Assembly: GCF_963678975.1 (NCBI RefSeq)
Contig: NC_089274.1
Location: 918,001 to 982,000 of the forward strand
Length of the DNA: 64,000 nt
Source: Dysidea avara
Lineage: Eukaryota > Porifera > Demospongiae > Dictyoceratida > Dysideidae
Direction: 5' to 3'
In this document: piece by piece, positions 55,801-64,000 of the stretch
Layout of the letters: each line of letters begins with the position of its first letter
Position numbering within the stretch: position 1 is the first letter of the stretch
Translations under genes and position numbers: made by a program
The notes under the pieces: model-generated
Databases searched by the model: none
The model's input: only the letters and a program-made list of their open reading frames with translations
What the model was told of the DNA's origin: nothing

Positions 55801-57464
55801 AGGGTTGTCATAGCCAAGCATGGTGGCAAAGTTGGCGGACCAATCCTTGTCAGCTGATAGTGTGCCAATTTTACCATCACGGTAAAGATTGCAGTATATG
55901 GCTGCAGCCAATGGCGGTAGCTTAGCTATTAGATCCATTGTATCCTCAAAAGTATGCTGTAGAGAGGAGACAAAATACCTTATTAACTGTCTTGTACTTT
56001 GATGATAGATAAATTATTACCAGACCTTTAGTACTTATCTACACACACACACGCACCACCTCCATATAAAGTAAAAACAGCAGATAGCGGCCACAGTAGC
56101 CAGTGCTGCTAAATGACAAGCACTCACATTTCTCATCAGTACATTTGTTAATCCTAAAAAGTGTTGATGTTTTAAAATGTTAAAATTCTATTCTACTCTG
56201 GGACCGACCAATAGTCAATAGTGTCCTGATTATCAAGGTGTCCTGATTATCAAGGTATCCTGATTATCAAGGTATCCTGATTATCAAGCTGTCCTGATTA
56301 TCAAGGTGTCCTGATTATCAAGCTGTCCTGATTTCCCAGGTCAATGTCCAAAAGTAACTATCAATCACTCACTTCCCAGTAGTCAGTTTTGGGTGCTCCC
56401 TCAGAATAAGCTTTGGCAAATTTGCTTTCACTCTGCATGGCAGCGATGGCTGAAGCAAACTGGCTCATTGGGTGAAGAGTGGACGGGAAATTGTTCAACA
56501 GTTGTACTACATGTTGAGGTAGTGCTGCACGGGACGCCCACTCCTTGGATACCTCTGCTACCTGTTACCATGACAACATACAAATCCCATCAGCACTGTT
56601 ACAAATCTTACTTGTTCGTCAGTTGGGATATCTCCAGTTATCAACAACCAGAATAGTCCCTCAGGCAAAGGCTCATTTCCACCTGGTGCTTTAGGCAGTA
56701 GCTACACACATTACTAACATCAATAAACTTGTAACATCATCCACATTACCTTCTGACACTCCGGGATGCTATAACCTCTAAATCTTATACCCTGCAAATG
56801 CAATATAATAGATGCCACTTAGCAGCAATCACATCACCTCTTCTGGGTCTAATACTGATGTCTCTGTAACCAGGCCCTTGATACCTCGCATTCCTCCGTA
56901 CATCTATTTGCCAGATATAGACACTTGTTGTTACACATTGTATTACATACCATATTGACAGTGACCTCGCCGACTTTTGTGTCACCATGAGCAGCTCTGA
57001 ATTCCTTGACTTCTTTCTGTTTCTTGACCATTTTGTTCTGTAGTACATCCTTTAGCGATGACTGCAAAACATTGTACCTATCAATATTAAGCCCCACAAC
57101 TCCCTCCCCGCTCGACCTTTAAAAAATCTGACCATCCAAAACTTTTAGTGCCTACTCGAATTTATAGGCTATGCACCTCCTGCAAGAATTACTTGTTCCC
57201 CAAAGTACACCGGGTAGGGATTTGACATTCGTCGTGTCCCCACAGGACGGGAATTTGGTTTTTGAAAGCCCGGGAGGGGAATGATCTGACACAAACGTTT
57301 ACAATAGCATACCGCATAACCTCTGTGTATCGCAGGTACATAGCTACGCCTAGAAACAACCTAAGAATGATATGTAATAGTTACAAGTAGTTCGATAGAG
57401 TCTTTACTTACCCTTCCAAGCAGCAATGAGACGGCCATGGTCGCACGTGATGTCGCAAGGTCAT
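52836..57464 (-). CDS. CS: Citrate synthase, mitochondrial
   Basis: About 462 residues, near the human 466. Exons: 57464-57412, 57349-57313, 57061-56951, 56903-56838, 56791-56750, 56701-56612, 56561-56373, 55956-55528, 55312-55187, 55138-55055 and 52997-52836. It condenses oxaloacetate with acetyl-CoA in the TCA cycle. Hallmarks: [49 protein letters not shown], the catalytic histidines in [12 protein letters not shown] and [16 protein letters not shown], and the aspartate in [10 protein letters not shown]. Exons 2-11 leave a remainder that requires two extra bases in exon 1. The natural-looking leader MAVSLLLGR from the ATG at 57438 is therefore one base out of phase; the upstream ATG at 57464 restores phase with an unusual leader. 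One extra G at the splice junction (sequence error or allele) would also explain it. Confidence 0.95.
53925..54745 (+). mobile_element. Fold-back composite repeat, copy 6 (one arm plus tail)
   Basis: Begins with the right arm only (AATGTTCACTAGTATATCTGCAGG, as at 49215) and continues through the same tail as copy 5, ending in the TTTTTGGCCAGAAAAACCCAGTACTACTGTACTG block. The missing left arm shows that the elements can lose half of the palindrome. It lies in the last intron of citrate synthase. Confidence 0.65.
56215..56345 (+). repeat. 18-bp tandem repeat
   Basis: The unit TGTCCTGATTATCAAGG is repeated about seven times with GTATCC and AGCTG variants, in citrate synthase intron 7. The same word occurs singly in Tigger-like fragments at about 26400 and 31240, so the array grew from a transposon fragment. 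Confidence 0.85.
57444..57449. promoter_or_regulatory. CACGTG E-box at the CS / COX16 start
   Basis: A CACGTG core lies between the two candidate citrate synthase ATGs and 14 bp upstream of the COX16 ATG. The two mitochondrial genes are divergent and must share promoter elements. Confidence 0.5.
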
Positions 57465-57753
57465 GCAGGGACGATTGTGGCATCGAGTTAAAGACAACCA
57501 CTTCTTAAAATTTGGTCTTCCCTTCTTAACTTTCATGATACTTGCTCCTTTTGGGCTGAAAGAATTCCAGGCTGTTCGCTACAGTATTAAAGATCGCAGG
57601 CAAAGCACGTTAACTGGAGAAGAGGCGCTACAGTTCAAACACAAGAAGGGTGCTAAATTCGATCTCGAAGAAGAGTTACAAAAGACAAGAGAGAAGTTAA
57701 ACATTGATAACTGGGAGAACAAGAGGATATCCCGTCCTTGGGAAGAGGAATAG
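57463..57753 (+). CDS. COX16: Cytochrome c oxidase assembly protein COX16
   Basis: 96 residues in one exon, slightly shorter than human COX16 (106). A short basic N-terminus precedes a single membrane segment ([19 protein letters not shown]). Then follow RYSIKDRR and the family's C-terminal [18 protein letters not shown], where the W..KR..RPWE core is diagnostic. COX16 is an inner-membrane factor for COX2 copper-site maturation. Its ATG overlaps the outer citrate synthase ATG on the other strand (CATG). Its stop lies only 10 bp before the TFIIA gamma ATG. Confidence 0.9.
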   Translation: MQGRLWHRVKDNHFLKFGLPFLTFMILAPFGLKEFQAVRYSIKDRRQSTLTGEEALQFKHKKGAKFDLEEELQKTREKLNIDNWENKRISRPWEEE

Positions 57754-57765
57754 CTATCACGTGAT
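57754..57765 (+). promoter_or_regulatory. CTATCACGTGAT box in the COX16-TFIIA gamma gap
   Basis: The whole 10 bp gap is CTATCACGTG and runs directly into the TFIIA gamma ATG. The same 12-mer, CTATCACGTGAT, lies in the ELP2-DUF1349 gap in the same orientation to the downstream gene. TCACGTGA is a palindromic bHLH-zipper-type E-box. Confidence 0.5.
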
Positions 57766-58078
57766 GAGTTATCATCTGTACAGAAACACTACAATAGGGG
57801 TATGCCTACAAGACACCCTGGATGAGTTGATTGATAAACAACTAATCACTCCAGAACTAGCTCATGATATATTGGTTCAGTTTGACAAAAGCATTAACAC
57901 TGCTCTGTCCAAGGTTAAGATAAAGTACAATTTCCGTGGTTCACTTAGCACGTATCGTTTCTGTGATAATGTCTGGACTTGTGTACTCACTGATGTGGAG
58001 TTCAGGGACAGTCCTGATGCTCTCAAAGTGTCTAAAGTAAAAATTGTAGCCTGTGATGCCAAAGGATCCAATGAATAA
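57764..58078 (+). CDS. GTF2A2: Transcription initiation factor IIA gamma subunit
   Basis: 104 residues in one exon (human 109). It begins [22 protein letters not shown], as the family does, and keeps LVQFDKSIN, the [16 protein letters not shown] block and the strongly conserved VKIVACD near the end. TFIIA gamma pairs with TFIIA alpha/beta to stabilise TBP on DNA. The frame is open upstream, but this ATG matches the family start. It may be cotranscribed with COX16. It ends 45 bp from the DUF1349 gene, tail to tail. Confidence 0.95.
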   Translation: MSYHLYRNTTIGVCLQDTLDELIDKQLITPELAHDILVQFDKSINTALSKVKIKYNFRGSLSTYRFCDNVWTCVLTDVEFRDSPDALKVSKVKIVACDAKGSNE

Positions 58079-58123
58079 CATTATAATAGTACAAAATAAT
58101 TCTCATAATTGTATAAGCATACA

Positions 58124-58756
58124 TTAATTTTTATGATCAAATGCCACAGTGTCCAGGAATTTCATCTGATGGAAGATTGTAGTCATTCCAGCCTTGGTGG
58201 GGGCGCACGTGTACACACCAGCAGACACGGTAGTATCCGGAGAATCAACACCGTCCAGATGGGCTATACGCATGAACACCCACTGGTCATTACGGTAGTA
58301 TTCAGCGACTAAGCTGTCCCTTATCTTACTAACGCGCACTCTAACATGAGAACTATCACCTCCCCAGGACTGTGTGGACCAATCACTATAGTGATTCGTG
58401 ACGACGGCACTCATCCGCGGAATTCCGTCCACGTATTCTATTCCAGTTTTCATCCATCGTTCAGAATCAATTTTTACAATTATGCCAGCCTGGTCGAACT
58501 GGTGTACCGCCTTGAGACTGAACTCCGTCTCTATGCTCCAAGTGTTTATACTAGTCGGAGCCTTGCAGGTCAGAGTGACACCATCGTGTTTCACAAATGG
58601 AGGGTCATAGTAAGTTATCCGCCAGAAGTCAGTCTTATCAGCTGGCTGCACCAGTAGCCCCACCCCGTCTTTGATACTATGCGAGGTTGAGCGGCCCTCC
58701 CACTGCAGTGAGTCTGGTAGCTGCTGTGAGTGCGCGAAGTCAACACTAAAGCTCAT
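58124..58756 (-). CDS. DUF1349 family protein
   Basis: 210 residues in one exon. The frame contains LQWEGR near the start, then DFWRITYYDPPFVKHDG, FDQAGIIVKIDSERWMKTGIEY, VVTNHYSDWS, and VGVYTCAP-like SAGVYTCAPTKAGM near the end. This is the DUF1349 concanavalin-like beta-sandwich, related to yeast REE1 (regulation of enolase). Biochemical function is not established. The ATG at 58756 follows the ELP2 stop by 18 bp on the same strand. Confidence 0.85.
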   Translation of the reverse strand: MSFSVDFAHSQQLPDSLQWEGRSTSHSIKDGVGLLVQPADKTDFWRITYYDPPFVKHDGVTLTCKAPTSINTWSIETEFSLKAVHQFDQAGIIVKIDSERWMKTGIEYVDGIPRMSAVVTNHYSDWSTQSWGGDSSHVRVRVSKIRDSLVAEYYRNDQWVFMRIAHLDGVDSPDTTVSAGVYTCAPTKAGMTTIFHQMKFLDTVAFDHKN

Positions 58757-58760
58757 AATG

Positions 58761-58772
58761 ATCACGTGATAG
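58761..58772 (-). promoter_or_regulatory. CTATCACGTGAT box in the ELP2-DUF1349 gap
   Basis: Read on the minus strand, CTATCACGTGAT lies 4 bp before the DUF1349 ATG, just after the ELP2 stop. It is identical to the 12-mer preceding TFIIA gamma. Confidence 0.5.
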
Positions 58773-58774
58773 TT

Positions 58775-61700
58775 TTAATCAGCAGGAACTTCAGTGATGA
58801 CAGAGAACACCCTAATACAACCATCACTACCACATGTTGCTAGTCTATTATGGGATGGTGGACTCTTTGATGACTGTGGTTGCCATGCCAACCTCTTTAC
58901 AGTAGATGTATGACACCAGCTACATGACAGCTAAGGAATTACCCTTACATAGGAGAGAAGCTTTATCTTGAACAGTACACAACTTCTTGCATGGCCTACA
59001 ATGGACAACCTTTCAAATATATATAGAGCCAGACCTGTTGTGACTAACAATCTAGTGTTTTTCTCTACATTGAAGGCAGAAGAGTTAAGGGGGATAGTAC
59101 TATGTGAAGTGTAAATTCTATAGAGGGGGACTGGGGGCATGCCTCCACAAAAATCCAGCTAGGGCAAATTTAACATACTGACTGAACACTGATTGTTTTA
59201 TTAGAGTATCTTGGTCACCCCTATTTTCAGGGCGCTTGTAAGTGCCTAAATAGGGTTGGCAGCACCAGACTAGTCATCATGTCCCTTATGTGTACTCCAT
59301 ATATGGTAGTGTTATTGTAAAGGATACAATTTCTCAAATCTCCTGATCACAATGATGTCGTTCCAGTCAAACACACACAACATTATCATACCATCATCTT
59401 GACCAACTGCTAACAAGTAACTAAGTGAGATTAGTAATAGTTAGAGATTGGTAAGTGTGTTAATTCCTCACTTGTTGCCATGACTACATGGAGCAAAGTC
59501 CACTGTAGTGGCTGCATCACTGCATTCCAATGGCTTTACTGTAGGTTTCCACCCACCCCCACAATCTTGACCATCACTCTGGTTACCATGGTTACTCCAG
59601 ATGTGAACCTGCAGTACAACCATGAAATAAATGATCATGTGATCTCACACGAGCACCATTTAGTGGGTTATATTCATGACAATATCATGGATTTCACTAC
59701 CGTAATCACAAATTTTTATGGATTTGACTGAAAGCCAATCAAATTTAAGTATAGCCATTCAAATCTCAATATAATTGGCTTGTTTTCATGTGACAGCATT
59801 GACTTTGATGACAACGGTTGTGCAAATTATGATAACATGAATAGTACAAGAATAAGCAGATAGTCTCTCATCACCTTCTTATCTCTGGATGCAGTCACAA
59901 AACACCGGTCATCATGTGACCAGCTACATGACCAGATGATCCGGCTGTGGTGCCGAGACTTGGGGTCCAAACTGGCAGCCAATGAGAATAACTCTGAAAA
60001 AATAATATTACACATAATTAGTGCCTAATGCACACACAACACAATGAATGCATCTCATCCCCAAACATCAAAGAATTTCCTGTACACTAACAGTTAAAAT
60101 TTGGTAGGGATACTGGGGCAGCTATGGGGAGGCTAGGTGGATGGAGTAGAGACAGCCCTTAGAAGCTGTAGATGGTGACTGTTCTATTAAAGTAATTTTG
60201 TTTAGTTAGGGGGGAGAGAGCCTTGGCTGTTGAATATACAATATTAAAACTAATATTAAGTATCACATTCACAGATAAAACCATTTATTGGCAAGAAGTT
60301 GATGTTTAAGTAAAGGTTGAACACAGAGAAAATTTCAGATCCCGGCTGTTGTGGCTCCTTTGGAGCATGCCTAGACGCACATTGCTGGGGATCAAGTCAC
60401 CACTAGGTCTGGGATTTTTTTCTGTGTTCTATTCACAGGCTTTAAGCCTTCTCACAGTTCCCTATGGGATAGCATTTCACAGACACATGTCTTATATTAT
60501 TGCACTGAAAATTTACAAATCATGATATTTTACAAAACAAATTCAAAGATCAAATGAAAGTACTACCCAAACACTGGCTGTGAACTAGTCACAAATACTC
60601 TAATAGAGAATACACTTAATTGGCTAAATACTCTAATAGAACAGTCACTTTCATAGTAAGGTAACTAAGGTTTTGTTATATTTACTAACCTTTGTCTTTG
60701 CTGTCATCGCATTTCCATAGTGACCAGCACCGGTCCCTAGATACAGCCAATAACATTGTTCCATTATGAGAGAAACACAATTGTGTGACTGTCAGCGTGT
60801 GGTGAGTTAGAAGGCCCTGCTGAGTCCATGACGACACATCCCATATTCTAATTGATGCATGCTCTTGTTTGGCAGCCTACAACAACACACATTAACAAGG
60901 AGATAAAAGAAATAAAATGGTGGACAAAATGTTCAAATACCCTGAGTGATTTCAGTAGTCGATCAATTATTGTATTAAGGTGTCTTGATATAGTAACCAC
61001 TAAATACACTCTGAAATTGAACATGAGGCAGATTTCTAGAATAGCTATACTAGGGTGACTGTTCTATTAGAGTACCTCGATCTTTGTACATAACTCTGAA
61101 GTTGTACACAGAATCACCTCAGCAATATAATTTTCACAAGCATACAGAGAGTACTCTTTACTACTGTAGTATGACCGACTGTGTATTTATATTATGTCAT
61201 TGATTATGATGTAATCTTGATCATGTGACTTAGAGTATAGTACATGCCGGCATGTGTGAATCTCCTACAACTACCTCCCTCCCTCCTACTGTACCCAAAA
61301 GTGTACTACATGTTGACGTTATGTATTTTTGGTTTTCCTCACTGTGAATGTTGATAATCTCGTGTACTGAAACAATCATTCAGACACCAGCTGCAATTCA
61401 GCTTCTACTATCTTAAATATTCTAATTATGCCTTAGCCCTAATTTATTATAAACTATTGCTTTACATGAAGCTACTATTAGACCAACATTCCCCACACAC
61501 ACTCTCTCTGTAGTCTTGTGAAAATGCTGGACCGGATGATCCCATAATATAAGCCACTCACTACACTAATAAAACTGTCATTTGAAGACAACTGAAGGTT
61601 CACTATATATTCCTAGTCTAGTGTGGTTTTACCTTACTGGCTGATGCTACCAGCGTGCCATCAGGACTGGCTGCTACACAGAACACCTCATATCCGTGAC

Positions 61701-63768
61701 CATACCTAAGAGATGAGATAGTTACTCCACATAATTTACAGTAAAGCAAAATATCATCTGTGAGAAGTTAATGAGTACATGAATACAGTAATGTGTGTGT
61801 AGTGTGTGTGGCACGCACGCATGCACGCACATGCGTGAAGAACAGGAAGGCTCCTAGTAGCTCAGAGATCTTACTTGAGATGGTGAAGATGGGGACTAAT
61901 AATGAAGTGTTTTGTGGCTCACTTAGAACTGTGTGGAAGGAACAACTGGTCCCACAAGAATGGGTTGATGTCATCTTGATACCATCTCCAAGAAGGAAAA
62001 TTTGAAGCGTTGTGATAACTGGAGAGGGATTTATTTGTTAGAGGTGGTTGGCAAGGTGGTAGCTAGAATTGTTTAGAACCAGTTACAAGAGCTTGCTCCA
62101 GTGTGGTTTCAGCAGGGCTGTAATGATAATTTATTATTGGGCAAGTGTCAGAGAAAGCTGTGGAACATCAGACAAAGTAGATTTCATATTCGTTTAATTT
62201 AAGATAGGCTTACAATTCAATGCCACGTGAAGCTCTTTGGAAGGTGCTTGGGAAACTTGGAGTACAGGAAGTATTGATAAACGTTGTGAGGTCTTTTCAT
62301 AAGAACATGACTGCTCAGATGAGAGTTATTAGAGGGAATTGATGTGACAATGGCTTGAGACAGGATGTACTATTGCCCCCAACAATATATTCTAGTGTCA
62401 ATACAGTAGAGGGTGTAGGAATTATGACCAACAGCTGTTCCGTAGATCTACCAGTGGGGTGGAGGAACTCAATATTGATGAGTGTCAGTTTGTAGACAAT
62501 GTGGTAGAGACCATTACAGCACATCACTCTACTGCAGCTGGTCTTGGGTGATCTTGCTGTACTAACTGTCATGAAATGAATCCAACTAACATAATATCAC
62601 AGAACATGTACCTACCTCATCAGTGAACATTGTTATGTATGGAAGAGAGTACTGCATAAGAAACACCTTGTTCATCTGAACCGTTTTCACCATCGATGTA
62701 TTAGGAACATTCTTGGGATAAGCAGGAAGAAGTAGTGGGAGCAGCATATCAGTTTGGAGACAATTCGTCAGATGTGGGGTGATTCTGAGACCATCACTGA
62801 GAAGCTGATTAGATGAGGGTTGGAGTGGCTGGGACATTTAACAAGAATGGAAGAACACAGGACCCCTAAGAGAACATTGTTTGGATGGTTGCCCAAGAAA
62901 CGACCACCTGATGGGATGCAAAAGATATGGAGAAGGCAGACCTTAAGACGGCTGAGCTATTGGATACTTGGTACATCTCGGCACTTCACAGAGATCAGTG
63001 GGACAATCTATATAATGAAAAGATGTGCAGCAGTCAACATCATTTGAGAGTAGCTTTACCAGCAGTGCAGTAAACAGTATGCAGCAGGACCTTCTGTAGG
63101 GAGCAGGACCTTCTGTAGGGAGCAGGACCTTCTGTAGGGAGCAGGACCTTCTGTAGGGAGCAGGACCTTCTGTAGGGAGCAGGACATAAATGCAATTGCA
63201 CCAACAACAAGGTGCTCCACAGTGTTCTATTAGTGGAAGATGGTTTTAGAGTAAAGATCTTTTAACTGGTTTAGTGACCTGAAACGACACAAATGTTTGG
63301 CAGAAAGATCACTGCCAGTTAAAGAACAATAAGAGGCCATTAAATGTTCATTGTGTCACCATTGGTTCCACAGTAAAGGAGGATTAACTGTTCACAAGTG
63401 CAAGACTGACAAGGCAATGTCTTGAGCCTCTTCATACACCTGTAGACCTTTACAGTAGTGGAGAGGAAGAGGTGTGTGTATGTAGTGTGTGTGTAGTGTG
63501 TGTGTGTGTGCGCGTGCGTGCATGTGATGTGTATAGTGTGTGTGTCTGTGCACAATGAAAGCCTTACAATTTCTGCACCTCTGGCCACAATGTGTTCTGG
63601 ATCAGGTGATCCTCAAATGGAGGAACTAAGACAAGCCATCTAACATCACATAATCACAGTTACCATGACGACCACCTTTTAGAGAGACAGGCTCAAATAA
63701 GGCCACTTCAGGTTCAGTGAAGATGTTAGTCCTAACAGAATACGATGAATCCTTATTGGTTTGATCTC
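58775..63768 (-). CDS. ELP2: Elongator complex protein 2, C-terminal part
   Basis: Eight visible exons: 63768-63676, 63625-63568, 61705-61633, 60876-60690, 59993-59875, 59608-59472, 59420-59328 and 58919-58775. They encode about 300 C-terminal residues; the N-terminal WD40 repeats lie past the right edge. Family landmarks: [29 protein letters not shown] split over exons, [51 protein letters not shown]...ASRDKKVHIW, and a last repeat ending [18 protein letters not shown]2 is the double WD40-propeller scaffold of Elongator, which modifies wobble uridines of tRNA. Phases close across all eight exons. The 1.9 kb intron 63567-61706 carries a LINE fragment. Confidence 0.9.
61830..63060 (+). mobile_element. 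Decayed non-LTR (LINE) reverse transcriptase fragment
   Basis: Frame pieces read [62 protein letters not shown] and, near 62820-63010, the LINE C-terminal [16 protein letters not shown]...[11 protein letters not shown]. The order matches the RT and C-terminal zinc-knuckle regions of jockey/CR1/RTE-like LINEs. Stops and frameshifts are frequent. It is antisense to ELP2, in its intron. Confidence 0.75.
63083..63184 (+). repeat. 19-bp tandem repeat
   Basis: The unit GCAGGACCTTCTGTAGGGA is repeated about five and a half times with no divergence, directly after the LINE fragment. Confidence 0.9.
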
Positions 63769-64000
63769 CTGTAAGAAATGAGATCAGATATTACATTGTC
63801 CTAATTACAGACCAAAAATGCCATGTGGTTAGTAACCTATTTCACTCCTCTTCTTTATTTCACTCTACACTTTTAAGCACAATACTATATTTCCTAACAC
63901 TGTAAAATCAATGTTTAGCTCTATCAAGATATTAATTAGTTGTAATAAAAGCTTATAGTGAACTTAGTTAGCTAACACAAGAGTTGCCTACAAACAAGAC
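63769..64000 (-). other. ELP2 intron running off the window
   Basis: AT-rich sequence upstream of the first visible ELP2 exon. It begins at a good 3' splice site (CTTACAG) and shows no coding sequence, so the remaining N-terminal exons must lie beyond 64000. Confidence 0.6.

Overview
The window looks like nuclear DNA of an early-branching animal, most probably a sponge (a demosponge is my best guess). The evidence is spliceosomal genes with short exons and mostly AT-rich GT..AG introns, conserved metazoan proteins (FAM117/GLCCI1, PSMD11, TRAF, TFIIA-gamma, ELP2), a receptor-like protein built from TGF-beta-receptor-type ectodomains, two genes of types not usual in Bilateria (a DEX1-like FG-GAP protein and a bacterial-type flotillin), and a decayed mitochondrial atp6 copy that reads TGA as Trp. 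No species can be named from the sequence alone.

Layout. 278-7400 (-): DEX1-like FG-GAP membrane protein. 7631-14402 (+): FAM117/GLCCI1-like protein, divergent from it across 230 bp. 14629-28183 (+): PSMD11/Rpn6, with a 9.7 kb repeat-filled intron 2. 28390-30298 (-): a single-pass membrane protein with three activin-receptor-type ectodomains and no kinase. 32196-51398 (-): a bacterial-type flotillin with a mitochondrial-looking leader. Its 16.7 kb intron 4 holds a mitochondrial insertion (NUMT), a tRNA-Met-like copy, a hAT MITE, a broken DIRS-type retroelement and several repeat families. 51490-52755 (+): intronless TRAF. 52836-57464 (-): citrate synthase. 57463-57753 (+): COX16. 57764-58078 (+): TFIIA gamma. 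58124-58756 (-): DUF1349 protein. 58775 to beyond 63768 (-): the C-terminal part of ELP2, running off the right edge.

The genes are very tightly packed although their introns are swollen by transposons. There are three head-to-head starts (one with overlapping ATGs), three tail-to-tail ends 45-206 bp apart, and two same-strand neighbours only 10 and 18 bp apart. The E-box core CACGTG recurs at these starts. The two very short same-strand gaps even share the 12-mer CTATCACGTGAT in the same orientation to the downstream gene, which suggests a compact housekeeping promoter. Citrate synthase, COX16 and possibly the flotillin point to mitochondrial functions; PSMD11, TFIIA gamma and ELP2 are core housekeeping genes.

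All exon boundaries were placed by eye from GT..AG sites, reading phase and protein-family continuity. Phases close correctly for every complete gene except the first junction of citrate synthase, discussed below.
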